This document shows, piece after piece, positions 24,562-38,829 of a stretch of 64,000 bases of DNA (the first letter of the stretch is position 1; each line of letters opens with the position of its first letter). The translations under genes were made by a program, and so were the position numbers. Below the pieces are notes generated by a model. That model was not told where the DNA came from. It made no database searches and saw only the letters and a list, made by a program, of their open reading frames with translations. This stretch comes from Eutypella sp. D-1 (lineage: Eukaryota; Ascomycota; Sordariomycetes; Xylariales; Diatrypaceae), in assembly GCA_023313575.1 (NCBI GenBank), contig JAJTTP010000004.1:1240001-1304000 (forward strand), given 5' to 3'.

Positions 24562-24894
24562 CTGCAGGGCAACTCGTACAGGTTACGTTCGTCATGTTCA
24601 AATGGGAACCGATAAAGCTAGCAAGGAGAAATTATAAAACATGCAATGTTTTTGCGCACTCTTGAAAACTTTACCAACTTATACTGCTTCAAGTTGTCAA
24701 GGCAGACTCGGTGTTCCTGTCATCGCCAGCCCACTCTCCGCTCAGCCACGTGGCGCGGACGCTGCCCCCTTTGCTGCAACTCCATAAATGCGAAGTATAC
24801 AATTAATGCATAGAATTTCTAGCTGAACATTACTGATGTCCTGCAACAAGCTTTAAGTCGCCGTATCGCGCTACATAATTATCAGCTCTTGACC

Positions 24895-25608
24895 TCAGAC
24901 GTCGTGTGACATCCTTTGCAAATCCAAGGCCGATGTAATAATATTACTCATAGTGATAGGCCTCCTCTTGGGTAGCAACGGCTTGGGAAATGCTTATAGC
25001 ATTCTTGATCTGCCGCCCATTCAGCTCCTCCTGTGACAAGGTGGTCATGGCATCCTCAAGCTCACAATGAATCCCTGAAATACTTTTCACCCTGTCCAAG
25101 AAACCCTCCTAGATTCTCCGTCGTGATTCGGGACCTAGCTGCTGGTACTTGAACAGAAATGGATGTAACTCTGGAAGGCGTCGTCCAATAAGTCGACGCG
25201 ATTCGTCGTGAGGAAAAGAATCCTCTGTTAATACTCTAGTAGGCGGGGGAAGATGGAGGTAACGGCGTCGCTGGTCAGATTTATACCATCGCGCTTCGGC
25301 AAGAACACGTCTGCTTCGTCTAAGGGCACTACTATCCTCCAAGTCTCCCCGAGCTTCAACGCATCTACAAAATTTCGCTGTACCGACGCTGACTAGTTGC
25401 CCAGCTCAGCTAAACTGATCACGTGAAGGCGTTTATGAGCAATTTCAGCTACCGCTTCGGCTGTGAACGTCTTTCCAACGCTGGGAAGGCCAGCTAATAG
25501 CCTCACAAGACCTTTACCTTTGTCTCGAACTTATTCATCGACGCTGCTATCGTCTATTTTGAATCCATGATGCGTAACCAATGCAGAGGTAAAATGTTTA
25601 CGATTGCC
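24895..25608 (-). pseudogene. AAA+ ATPase pseudogene, 3' part (interrupted by an LTR element)
   Basis: Read on the minus strand, this region encodes a degraded fungal AAA ATPase: a Walker A region reading GLPSVGKTFTAEAVAE (where the family usually has GPPGVGKT), a Walker B region VVPLDEAD, then RLLEY, ILFLTTNRVDLLDDAFQS, and a C-terminal lid segment with LSQEELNGRQIKNAISISQ. The frame is broken by in-frame stops at the gene's start side (before VRDKGKG), after AELGN and after RLLEY, by a TAG where a Trp is expected before EGFLDRV, and by at least two frameshifts. The upstream part is missing at 25609 because a Gypsy element inserted there; the reading resumes at 32484. The remnant cannot yield a working ATPase. 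Confidence 0.82.
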
Positions 25609-25613
25609 ATTAG

Positions 25614-25905
25614 TGTGACAAGGAGGGGTTATGGCTTGGATATAATATATCAGATTCAGCTAATAATTAACTAAAGTCCTTTAAAAATGCGATACCCTTT
25701 TATCCATTTAAAAAAAGGCTAAAGGATAAATTTAATATTTATATATAATCGTACGGAGTACGTATTTTAAAAAAAGTGGTTATATTTCCAATCTATTATA
25801 TCCATTTTAACGCCTGTTAACGCCATATATTTTTATCTTTATTTTTAATAATTAATAGGTTTTTAATAATGCCGATTTTATATAAAGATACCTTTTTATA
25901 TAATA
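25614..25905 (-). repeat. LTR of Gypsy element 1 (left copy)
   Basis: This copy aligns end to end with 32187-32478 at equal length (292 bp). The outer end (TGTGACAAGGAGGGG) is intact, while the inner half is converted to A/T (for example the terminal TGTGACA reads TATAATA). It contains CGTACGGAGTACG at about 25751-25763. Confidence 0.93.
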
Positions 25906-28900
25906 TTATCTTTTTTTTTAAAAAAGCTTTATCCCGGGTAATAATAAAATCAGTTTTAACCTAATTTAATAAAAAGAATTAACGTTTTAAAATTTATTAA
26001 CTTACCGGGTTTAAATCGGTAAAACTTATAAATTATTTATTTAATTTTTAATTTTAAAAAGTTTTTATAAAGCTTTTAAATTTAATTATTTTTATTAAAA
26101 TAATTATATTATTATACGTAATATTTTATTTTTTTTCCTTATATATTTAAAGTTTATAATCTTTTTTACCGTATGCTTTAATTTAATTTTTAATACCTTT
26201 TATAAAACCTGGTTAAAGTTAAAGATTTTTTAATTATTAACGTAATAAAGTTTAATAAATAAAATATAAAAAATATTATAAATTAATTAATAACGTAAAA
26301 ATTTAAAAATAATAACCGTAAGAAATATTATTTTAATAATTTTATATAAATTTAATATCTTATAATTTAATTTTTTAACCGGCTTTTTAATTTTAATATT
26401 TTTTCCGTTTAATATTATTATTTAATTTATTTAATAAATAAAAGCTTCGATTTTTTTTTTTAATGCTTATATCGTATACGGCTTTTTTCGATTAATTTCT
26501 TCGCTTTTTTATAAATCGAAGTTATTTAATAAACGTATAATTAATTAATAAAATTAAAAAATATATTTTAAAAAAAGTTATTAATAATAAAGTAATACTT
26601 ATAATGAATATAAAAAAAAGTTATCCCCGATAAAGTTAATTAAGTATTATTATACGGAAATTTTATAATAAAAAATAAATCTTTTTAATCGGATATTTTA
26701 TAATTAATAAAAATTTAAAAATAAATTTCGAAAATTTAATTAACTTATTTTATTTAACCGTTAATTTTAAAGTAAAAATTTATATTTATTTAATATTTAA
26801 TCCCGATAAGTTTAAAAAAATCTTATTATAAATTAAAATTAAACTTAAAATGTTTATTAAAAATAATATTAAAAAAGATATTATAATATTTTTAATAATA
26901 TTTCATAAATAAATAAATAAAATTATCTGTTTTTTTTTATTCACTTTAAATAAGATAAAATAAATTATTTTAATAAAAGGATTTATAATAACTTATATAA
27001 AATTATATTTATTAAAAAAAAGTAAGTTTATAATAAAATTTATTATAATAATTAATTACGGTTTATAATAAAGTTTTATAAGTTAAAAAAAGCTATAAAA
27101 TACGTGTTTAAAATTTTTTTATTTTTTAACACGTAAAATATCCTTTAATAAAATCCCGGATAAAAATCTTTAATTTTAATTACTAAAAATTCCTAATAAT
27201 TAATTTTAAGGTTTTATTTATACCTATATATTTTATTACTTATATATTATGCTTTAAACTTATTACCTTTTTTTAAAAACTATCCGGGATTTAAAATCGA
27301 CCTTTACGGTATAATAAACCTTTTTTAATTTCGATATATTAATTTAAATTAATTAATATTTTTTAGTATTTTATATTTTTTAAAAACGTTATCTTAATTT
27401 TTTTAATAAAATCGGGATATTATTTAAGTATTAAAATATTACTTAATCGTATTAATAATAATAAAAATAATAATACTTTTATCGTATTAAAACTTTTAAT
27501 TATACCGGTTATAAAATGCTTATTTTATAAAACCGCTTTAATAAACTGGTTTTTAAATCCTTTTTTTTAAAACAATATTATTTAAATTTGAAAAAAATAT
27601 TAACCTTTTTATTTTACTTATTTAAACGATAATTAATAATAAATTAATAAATAAAAAATTATTATACTTAATAAGTTTATTAACGGTTAAATATTTTAAC
27701 CGTAATAAAATAAACTAGGTTTTAATAATCGAAAAATACCTTAATTCGATATTAAAATCTTTTAAAATAATAACGCTACCTTTTAAAAACGTTAATAATA
27801 ATTAATAACTTTTTATCGTAAATTTTATAATTTATTTTTATTAACGTTAATTTACGGGAATAAAAAGTAATAAAGGATAACCTATTATAATTATCTTTTT
27901 AAAAAAAACGGCGGTTAAAACAAAATTAAATACGTTAATTTTAATAATAACTTATCGCGAAAAATCGAAATAAATTAAAATAAACGTTATAATAAACCGG
28001 TTTTTAAATTTTTTAAACGTATAATTTATTTCCTCGGTCCATTTTTAATCCTTTAATTAAGCCTTATTACTTTCGTTAATTAATTTAACGATATTTAAAA
28101 ATCTTTTAATAAATTTTCGATAAAAGTTTATAAAACCGATAAAATTTTATAATTACTTTAACGATTAAAAAGTTTTTTAATTTATAATAATCTCGATTTT
28201 TTAAAATAATATAAATATACCGTTTTTACCGATAATAAATTTTATAAATTCTATTTTATAAACCGCTTATTTATATTTTTAAAATATAATAACTAAATAA
28301 TATTAAATAAAATAATAAAAAACTTTTATAATTATTTTATTATAACGTTCTTAAGTAAAAACGTAAATAAATAAATCGTTAATATAAACCAGGATACCGT
28401 TATTAATTATATTTTTAAAACTTTTATTTATTAAATCTTAAAATATAGCAAAAGCATTTATTAAGCCGAAAAATATAACCAAGTATTCGAATAACCCGTA
28501 TTTACATTTAAAAGCCGTTTTTTATTTATTTCTTTCCCGGATACGAATTAAATTAAAACCAGCTTTAAAATTTATTTTTATAAATTATTTAACTTTTTTA
28601 AATCTATTTTATATTTTTAAAATAAAAGGTAATAAATAATAAACAGGAATAATAATATCGTTAAGCTTATAATAATTAATAACGGGCTTTAAAAAATCGT
28701 TAAAATCTGGCTTAAAAACGAACATTATAAATATGTTTTATAAATAATATATTTTTTAATTATAATTTAAAAGTTTTAAATTTTATTTTACTTATAATAT
28801 AAAAAGGGTTTTATAAAAATGTTTTATTCTTTATTAAATTAATAATATAATTTTATAACTAATAATTAAAAAAATATTTATTTACTTTTTTCGATATAAT

Positions 28901-31900
28901 ATAAATAAACTTATAAAATTTTAACGGGATTTTTTTTTAATAAATTAATATCGTTATAAACCGTTACGACTTTAATAAAAAGTTTAAAAGTAATATAATA
29001 CTTATAATAATAATCGGGAAAAAAAGTAATTTTATTTAAGTTTACGTTAAAGAAATTAATAAGTTAATAAATATTTATTTATTATTAAAAAAATAATATT
29101 ATATTTTTCGTTTATAAGGTTTAGCTCGAAATTTAACTGTATAAAATAATTTTTTTAATATTTTAAAATAAATTTATTAAAATAATATCTTTTAAACTTT
29201 AAAATTTCTAAATTATCGAAAGCTATTATTTTTTTATAACGTTTTAACGGATAATAATAAATAACTTTTAAACACGGCATTTCGAAATAAATATAATAAG
29301 GACGGAAACGTTAAAGTTTAATAAAATTTTAATTATATATTCCTTTTTATTATATATTAGCATTATCGTAATTATCGGCTTAATACTTATTTTAAGCTTA
29401 AATTACGGCTTTTATAAAAGTTTTTAATTTTTACTAAGTTATTTATTTATAATTATAACGTTATTATCGATCGTAAAATATTTACGTTTAATATTAATTA
29501 TTCGAATATTATTTTAATATAGCCGTAAAATTTTATAAAATATAGCGTAAAAGTTATTTAAAAATCCGACTCGGAATTATTAAACTTAATAATTAACCGG
29601 GTTATATCGGGTTTTTTAATTTATTTAAAAAAGTTAATAATTTATTTATTTTTATTTTTAAAAATTTCGATTTTATTTCGTTTACGTTTAACGGAAAAGA
29701 TTTTTTTTTTTAAAGTTAATAAGTTTTTATTACGGGTATCCTTTTTAATATAATAAATTAAAACATAATAATTATTACGTTTATAACGTTAATAAAATAT
29801 ATTATCTTTTTTTCGTTAATCGATATTAATTTAATTAATTCTTTTAAAAACCGTTTTAATATTATTTTATTTTTAATTTTTAAGGTCCGGTTTAATAACG
29901 GTTTTAAAGTTTTTTAAAAATTAATTTAAGTTAAAATAAATTTTTTTTTTAAAAAATTTACTTAATTTCGAATTTTCCGTCGTTAAAATAGGTACGCTTT
30001 TTTTTTAAATAAATTTTCTTAAACCCGGCATAAATTAAATACTTTTATATAAAAAGTTAACGTTATGAAAATATTAATAAATTTATTATTTAATTTTAAA
30101 GGTTTTTTTAATTTAAAAAATATTATCTTAATTATTTTTATCGGGATTAATTTTATAACATGGTTTTAAAAAAATATTTTAAATTATTAAATTATGTCGT
30201 TAAAATCTTAAAGCTTAAAAAATATTAATAAATATCGTTATAATATTTTAATTTTTATATTTTTTTATAATTCCGGTATTTTTTTACCGGGTTTATAAAA
30301 CGGATTTAAAAATCGGCCGAATAATTTTACTATTTATTTTATACGTTACATTTATTAATAACGCGTTAACGATTTTAATATTACGTTTAAGTTTTAGTTT
30401 TAAAAAAATTATTAATAAATTTTATATGTTTTCGGTAAATTAAAAAGTTTTCAATATTAACGTTTATATATTTTTCTATTTTAGCCCATTAAGGTTAAAA
30501 CTTAATTAAATCCTTATTATCGTAAAACTTAAATTTATTAATATAAATTAACATAAAAAAATAAAAAAGGTTAAAATAACGGTAAAACGTATATAATATT
30601 TATTAACGTATTTTTCGTTTTACCGATTAAAAAATGTTAACTTTTTAAAAAGCGGGGGAGAAAATTTTTAAAAAAGTTTTTCGGGAAAGTTATTATTAAA
30701 ATTATTAAAGTTATTAAAATCCTTTAAATTTACCGGAAAATTAGCCCGTTATAAAAAAAAAGCGTTTTATCGCCGTTATTACCGTTTTAAACGTTTAATC
30801 TTTTAAGGTTAAAATAAATAATAAAATATTATCGTTTAATTTAAGCTTAAATTAAATTAGCCCGGGTTCGATTAAAATTTATAAAAAAAAAATATTAATT
30901 TTTTTTTAAAAGTTAAAAATTAAATATTTAAATTAAAAGCCCGTATTTAATCGAATAATAAATTTTAATAAAGCCGTAAAAAGTTTAATAAAACCTTATC
31001 GGTTAAACCGGTTAATAACGGTATTAATATTTATATATTAATTACCCGGTTATACTTATTTTTTAGTAATAATAGCTTTAATATAAACACGGGGTTTTTC
31101 TTTTTATTAACGGGGATATTTTTTAAAATGCTTAAAATAAATATATTCATTAATTTAAAAATTACCGATTTAAATATAAATTTAATTAACTCAAATAATA
31201 ATATTATCGGTAAAGGCCCGGTATTTTTACTATTTATTATATAATTAAAAAAAAGCTTATTAATAAGTAATAATTATTTATTATAATTTATTAATAGCTT
31301 AAATTCAGAAGTTAATATTTTAAATAAATTTAATAATAATTCCTTAAATATTTTAAATAAAAATATTATTAATAATATTAATTTATTAATAAAAATAAAA
31401 AATTTAATTTATAAAAATTTATAAACTATTACGATATAAAATTATTATAAAGTTATATTAATTCCTAAAGTTTTTATAATATTTTTATACGTTTTAAACA
31501 CGTTATCGGTAATTTTTATTAATAAAATATACTTAAATACGTAAGGTTTAATAAATATTTTATATACGATAATATATTTTTATTATTTAATCGGGGGGGT
31601 TTATAACCACGTTTCGGGATAACGATAATTTTTTAAATAAAATATCCTTTATAATTATATTAAAACTAAATAAGTTATAAAAAGTAAAAATATTATTAAC
31701 TCCCGGTTAAAATAAAATTATATTATCGGTTTTAAAATATATATTAATTTTTTATCGTTTAAATATATTATAATAATTAATGGTTTCAATAAAAAAGAAA
31801 ATAAAAAGTTTAAAGTATTAAAAATAATAGTTTAAAAAAAGGTATTAAAATTAGCTATTTTTCGGGTAAAACGGGAATAAATAATACCCGCTTTAATAAA

Positions 31901-32186
31901 AAACGGGCCGTTTTTTAATTTAAATTATTAAAATTTTTTTAAATAATTTAATACGTTATTTAATTTAATTTATAAAGTAAAATTAAAAGTATTAACGGGA
32001 ATAAGTTATACTTTTTCCGTTAATAGGTAAAATAATACTTATTTAACCGTTTCGGCATAAATAAATAAAAGATTTTCGGTTAAATAATATACCGAAAAGT
32101 TTTAACCTGGAATAATTATAAAAAATACTTTATATAAATACGATAAAAAATATATAATAATCTTTTTTTAAAAAAAGTTAATTATT

Positions 32187-32478
32187 TATAATAAAAAAAG
32201 GTTATAGCTTAAATATAATATATTAAATTTAGCTAATAATTAATTAAAGTTTTTTAAAGGTACGATATTTTTTTATCCATTTAAAAAAGGGCTAAAAGAT
32301 AAATTTAATATTTATATATAATCGTACGGAGTACATATCTTAAAAAAAGTAATTATATCTCCAATCTGTTATATCCATTTTAACGCCTATTAACGCTATA
32401 TATTCTTATCTCTATTCTTGGCAGCTAACAGGTCCTTGGCAGTGCCGATCCTATATGGGGATACCCCCCCGTGTGACA
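32187..32478 (-). repeat. LTR of Gypsy element 1 (right copy)
   Basis: This is the partner of 25614-25905. Here the inner end is decayed (TATAATAAAAAAAGG in place of TGTGACAAGGAGGGG), while the outer 80 bp keep a normal base composition and end TGTGACA at 32478. All differences seen between the copies at the two ends are transitions of the RIP type. Confidence 0.93.
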
Positions 32479-33540
32479 ATCAGGGACAAGCAAGTCCATG
32501 GTTTTATCGTTTCAGCAAATTTCTTCAGGTCGTGAAATAGCCAAGGTACCTAAGGTAATTAACTGTGTGATCTCCGGGAAAAGGAGAGACGGTTGCTGCT
32601 CGAAATCACTTACCCCATTTCTTCCCCCCTAGGTGTGATTTGGTCATCATCAACCTGATTGCATTACAGAGGTTTTATACTTACCCCTGATCAACCTTCA
32701 GAATTGACTATCGCTCTTTACCTCGTATCACCGTTGAGTTGTGCTGGCTCAGCATCTGGTGAATTCGGTTCTGACCTTATGCCAGTTGTCTCTGGAACAG
32801 ATAAGGATCCGACAGAGATCTTGGGGGGCATCTTCGCACTACGAAAGGGAATTCTCGGAAACGGGAGAACCAGTATTTAATAAGATTGAAGTCCGCGATG
32901 CCTACTAGTCGGGCTGAAACACTACTACTTGGGATTGAAGAAAATATATTTACGGGAGTGTGTCCGTGTATTGCAAGTTCCATACTTTCATGACGGAAAC
33001 CCTACTGCTAAGCATCTTCTGATATTCTTTAGGCATGCACATAAAGATACGGGGGGGTTGTTACCTCTTTCTCTTAAGCATGACAGTCTTGATGATCACG
33101 TACCAATGCAACTTATAGGGACTCTTCAGGAGGCCCGAATCATATGCATAGTTACATATGTCATGCTTATTAATTTGCAACTAGAAATCAAGTTATAGCC
33201 TTACTCTCCAAACTTGCAGGGCATCGCTTCATGCACTTCAACCCGTAGAGCTGCCAATACTTGATGCCGCTCATGGAGAGTCTCGAAGTAAACCTTTCCG
33301 GTAATGATTACCATCTATGGATTGAGGTGGGCGCTGATGAGTACCCATTCGTGGGCGGGTTTTGGGGGTTTTTTAGCCCAAACTACCCACCCATTCTTAG
33401 CGCGCGCCTATGGGTGAACCCCCCCCCCCCCCCCGGCCCCCCCCACACACACGGACGGCAAGCTATGGGTAAAAGCCAGGTACCCACGAAAACCCAGCCC
33501 CCTATTTCCATCTAGGCATGCCAGATCTTAAGTGCCGCAT
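32479..33540. other. 1-kb non-repetitive island between two LTR elements, with 5' remnant of the AAA pseudogene
   Basis: On the minus strand, bases 32484 to about 32560 continue the AAA ATPase reading: TMDLLVPDG here joins directly to NRKHFTSALV on the other side of the Gypsy element once one target duplication is removed. Farther up, a segment at about 32700-32830 (minus) reads without stops as Pro/Ser/Glu-rich sequence that may be more of the same gene, but I cannot prove it. At 33355-33490 lies low-complexity sequence with a G-rich/T-rich stretch, a run of 16 C (33419-33434) and a second C run. The right edge (CGCAT, 33536-33540) is the target duplication of the next element. Confidence 0.55.
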
Positions 33541-33969
33541 TGTTATGACCTGGCTAGGTCATTGGGCCCAAATAGGATTGGCATAAACAATCCCTGACCA
33601 TGGCATTGGAAGGGACAGACACGATAAGATAAGCCATATTTAGGTTATGTAACAAAAAGGATAGCCTGGATAGCCTAGCTATCCTAATGATCCTAAATAG
33701 CCTGGATAACTTAATTATCCTAATAATCTAATATTTAACATCACATTTTAATATCAGGAATAAAAAATATAAAATAATATATAATTACGTTTATTACCTT
33801 TTTTTTAAATAGTTTTTAAGCTTACTAATTTATAATATAACTTAATTATTTAAAACACCTTTTTTATTATTATTATTAAACGTAATTATTTATTACTTAA
33901 AACCTTAGCATTTTTATTAATATAAACCTTTCGATTAAATTAATAATTAGGAATAAATTAGCCGTTATA
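33541..33969 (+). repeat. LTR of Gypsy element 2 (left copy)
   Basis: It begins TGTTATGACCTGGCTAGG and ends GCCGTTATA (decayed from GCCGTCACA). The outer 180 bp retain G+C, and the inner part is AT-converted. It matches 47131-47559 in length. Confidence 0.92.
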
Positions 33970-35385
33970 TATTATAAATTTTTATTTAATAATATTATTA
34001 ATTTTAAATAATATCCGATAAAATGTTTTCTTTAAGTTAAAAACTTTAATAAATTATTAAATTATTATTCGAATAAATCGAATAAATCGAATAAACGGCG
34101 ATTATAATTATAACTTAAAAAATTATACCCGTTAAATTTAAGCCTAAAAGATTTAAACCTTATAATAACATTACCCCCGTATAACCTTTTTTTATTATAA
34201 CTACGGTTTATTTATATTAATAACGCCATATATTAACCGAAAAAGCCGATAAAATTCTTAATATCGTTTTATGCTTTACCGAAAAAATAATTTAATAGTT
34301 TAAACTTATTTTAAATACTTTCGTAAAAATGGAAAAAAAAAAGAATTATAAAAATTAAACGTTTTTTCGAAAAATACGAGAATTTCGTAAAAAAAATAAA
34401 AGCTAATTACGGAAACCCGGATAAAGCTTAAGCCGTTATATAATAATTTTTAAACTTTAAATAAAAAAAAACAGCTTATATTTACGCCGTATAATTTAAA
34501 TAATTTATAACAAAAATTAATTAAAAAGATAATAAATCTTTTATCGATACGTTTTATTAAAAACTTAAAAATACGGTTAAAAATAAGATTATTTTATATA
34601 ATAAATTAGGTATTATTAACGAATTTATTATTTTAATAATTAAAATTAATAATAAATAATTTAAATAACGTTAAAAAAAAGGACATTATATATTTAAAGG
34701 ATTTAAAAGATATTAAAATAATAAGAATTAGGACTAAAAATTTACCGATATATTTTACGGAACGGCATTAGGATTTATATTGCTTAATATAATACGAAAA
34801 AATAAATAATAAATTAAATGTTATAATTATGGTAAAATAGGATATTTTAAAAAAAAATATAAAGGATTTAAACGAAATAAAAATTAAAAATTTATACCCG
34901 AAAAAAAATAACCTTTTACCGGTAAAAGAACGTTTAAAATAATCCGTTATATATATTCGGATAATAATATTTATTAATAAAAATTATAAAAAGTTAAACG
35001 ATTAACTTAAGCCGTAATAAAATAATAACGTTAATAATAATAAAATAAATACTTTAATAACGATAAAAAAAAAGCCTTTACGGAAACTTATTTTACGGAA
35101 AAAGAAAAAATAAAATAATTAATTAATTAATTTAAGGAATAATAAGATTATAAACCATAAAAAATGTATAATATTTATATTAAACGATCTTAATAACGTT
35201 TTAAAAAATAACGATTTAAAATTTATTTATAATAATTTCGTAATTAAAATAAATTTATTAATTAAAAAATTTAAACTCGGATACCGTATTTTTTAAAACA
35301 CCCCGTTAATTACCGAAAATATAAATATTACTGGCATAAAAAACGAAAAATCGGTATTATTAACCGAATTAAATAAATGGTTAAA

Positions 35386-35818
35386 TGTAACGGCTGGTCT
35401 ATTCCTAACTATTAATCTAATCGAGGGGTTTATATTAACAGGAATACTAGGGGTTTTAAGCAATAAGTAATCACGTTTAATAATAACAAAAAAAAAAATG
35501 CTTTAAATAACCAAGTTATATTATAAGCTGATAAGCTTAAAAATTATTTAAAAAAAAGGTAATAAATGTAATTATATATTATTTATATTCTTTATCCTTA
35601 ATATTAAAATATATAGTTATTATTTAAATCGTTAAAATCGTATCCGAATATAATAATCTAATATCGTTAAGATTATTATCGATTTAACCGATTTTTTTTA
35701 ATCATATAACGTATATGGCTTATTTTAATGTAATTATTTTTTTCTTTAAAACTTAAATTAGGGATTTTTTTTTATTATATTAACCCTATTAAGTTTAATG
35801 GCCCGACCGGTTATAATA
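35386..35818 (-). repeat. LTR of Gypsy element 3 (left copy)
   Basis: This 433-bp copy pairs with 42076-42507. Its first 250 bp are recognisably the same as the corresponding half of the element 2 LTR (read in reverse), while the other half (TGTTATGACCGGTCGGGCC side) differs, marking a related but separate subfamily. Confidence 0.9.
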
Positions 35819-38800
35819 CGATCTTTCTTTTTTTAAAGTTTTATCTTTAAAACTTATTCCGTTTTTTTTACGTCTTTAAATAAGTTTTTCCTTTTCTTTT
35901 TTCTCCTTACGTTCCTTTTTTTATCATATCTAATCGTATATTTAAACGTATTAAATTTTCTATAAAAATTACGTAACGCGATTTTCTTTTAACTACCGTG
36001 TTATCCGTTAATCTTTCCGATATAGCTTTTTATTTTTATTACAAACGTTATTACTTTAAATATAAGGTTTCGGAATCGGATTTTTCTTATTACTTTTTTT
36101 ATATTTAAAAAAACTAACTTTAATATAACGTTTTTAACCTTATTATTAAACAGTTTTTTAAGGTATTTTTTTAATATCGTAAATTAAAAACGGAACTTAA
36201 AAAGGTTATAAAGGTTAAAAAATATACGAAAACGTATATTCGATATATTTAAAAACAGAAAAAAATGTAATATAAAAAGATAATAAAAGCGGTTTTTTAT
36301 AGCATCGATAATTTAAAGGATTTAAAAAAGTTAAGGGCGAAAAAATATCGGGTAAAAAATACGCATCTTACGGGGTTTATTAAAACGTTAATAAATTTTA
36401 AAATTATTCCGGATTTTAATTGGTTTAAAATAAATATATCGGGTAATTTTAATTAAAATGTTATTTTTATTAACGTTTCCGTCGATATTAATAAAAAAAT
36501 TTTAAAAAACGTTAAGCGTTTATTAAATAATTAACAGGTTTTTATATATTTTCGGAGTTATTATATCTTTTCCATTTAACTTTATATTTTATTCGTTTAT
36601 TTTTTATTTATATGTTTAAAATTTTCTTTATTTCGTATTTATTTATTTCTATTTTAATATTGTCTTATCCTATTTTTATAACGTTTATATCTGTTACGTT
36701 CTCGAATAAAAAAACGTAAAAAATTAAATAAATCTTAACTTTTAATAATAAATCCAATTCGTAATTATTTTTTAATATTTTTTTAATAATTAGGTATGGT
36801 CCGATATACTTATAATTAAATTTTTTATTAAATTATTTTATCGTAATATTTTTTATAACTAAATAAACTATATCTCCTTTTAAAAAAGTTAATCCTTTTA
36901 ACCTTTTTTGGTTATAATATTTGCTTATTTATTAACGTATAAGTTTAAATTTTTTTTTTATTTTCTTATATAATTATTTAAGTTATTCTGATATTAACAT
37001 AGCTTTAATATTATCCGGTCCTTTTTTATAAACGTTTTAATAAACGTTTAAAATAAATCCGAAATTAACGTTAATAAATATTATTCGTATACTTTTATAA
37101 TAAGTTATGTTATAAACTAATTATGCGATAAATAACCATTTTACTTAATTATTTTATTTATAATTAATATATTATCGAAAATAGGTTTTTAACGTTTAAT
37201 TAATTCGTTTTATTTATCCGTTTACCTAGGGTTTAAAAGCTGTCGTAAACTTAAGGTTTAATTTTAATTTTATTATAAAACTTTGCCAGAATTTCGATAC
37301 GAATATTATTCCTTTATCGGAAATAATTTCGAATATAAAGCCGTATATTATTATAATATATCGTAAAAAAATATATGCCATCTGCTTTATATCGGTATCT
37401 TCGTTATATAAGATAAAATAAAAAAACTTTATAAATCGGTTAACGATTACGAATATATTATTATAACCGTTACGTATTATTAAATCTTTTAATATCGGTA
37501 ATTTAGTAATAAAATCGAATATAATAAATTCTTATGGTTATTTATTAACTGGTAATAATTATAATTTTTCGTAAGGTTTATATCGTTTTATTTTAATTTT
37601 TCCATATATATCATATTATTATCGTACTTATTATATTACTGATTTCATTTTATTAAATATATAAATCCGCCGTAATCGTTTAAAAATTTTATAATCTCCT
37701 AGGTATCCGTATAAAAAATATTTATAAATTTTTTATACTAATTATTTTTATAATTCTCGTAATACTTATAATTTTTTTATTTATTTTTCCGTTAATAATT
37801 TATTATTATATTATTTAATTTACTTATATAAATTATTTCGAATAATCCTAATAACAGAAATTTATCGTTATTCTAAATATCTTTTTGGCATTTATCGGAA
37901 TACCGCATATTTAATTAGTATATACTTTTTTTCCATAATAAGTTACTTGCTAATAACGTTTATTTATCCGTTTTTTAATCCTTTTTTATAAATAATAATA
38001 TAATCGAATTCCGTAAAATATTTGGCGTATCGTAATTATTTTCCGTTAAAGGTTTAAGTAATAAAAAAATTTATAATATTCTTATAATCGGTATAAACCT
38101 TAACTTAATATATATTTCTTATAAAATAATATTTAAATTCCTTAAATATATTAATAATAATAAGAAATTTTTTATCGTAAATTAAATAATTAAGTTCGGT
38201 TTTAATAAATTTATAAAAATAAAATATAATAAGGTATAATTTTCTTTCTTTATTTCGTTATTTAATTTATGCTCCGAAGGCATAATCTGAAACGTCGGTT
38301 TTTAACTTAACGGGTTTTTTAAGATTGTATATAATAAGTACTAATTCGTTAATAATAACGTTTTTTAATTTTTTAAAAACTTTATTTATTTTATTAGTTT
38401 ATATAAACCGTTTATCCTTTTTTATTAATTCCGTAAAAAGTATTATAATATATCTAAATCGTCGTATAAATTTCCGATAATAATTTATTAAACCGAAAAA
38501 GGCCTGTATTTCTTTTATATTAATAAGCACTTTTTAATTTTTAATAATTGCAATTTTTTTAAGGTCCATTTTAATATGTTCGGGGGTAATAATATATCCG
38601 AAAAATTCCATTTTTTATATATAAAATACACTTTTTTCGGGTTTTATTAATAAATTAACGTTTTATAATATTTATAATACCTTATATACGTATTTTTTAT
38701 GCTATTTTTTTTAAATCCGAATAAATAAAAATATCGTTAAAATAATAAATAACGAAAATATTAAAATATTCTCGTAATACGTGGTTAATTATATATTAAA

Positions 38801-38829
38801 ATAATACTGGTATATTAATTAATCCGAAA

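Larger units (their letters stand above)
25614..32478 (-). mobile_element. Ty3/Gypsy-type LTR retrotransposon, full length, inactivated by RIP
   Basis: Two 292-bp direct repeats (25614-25905 and 32187-32478) start TGTGACA and end TGTGACA or its C-to-T/G-to-A decayed form. They are flanked by target duplications ATTAG (25609-25613) and ATCAG (32479-32483), which differ by one transition. The internal 6.3 kb is about 80% A+T with no open frame. On the minus strand around 28.37-28.70 kb, a decayed Gypsy reverse transcriptase is readable: a stretch like TAFKCKYGLFEYLV, then ending near YINDLFIY, where the usual catalytic YLDD has lost an aspartate. Gag and integrase are too decayed to place. The element sits inside the AAA ATPase pseudogene. 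It is autonomously dead. Confidence 0.9.
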
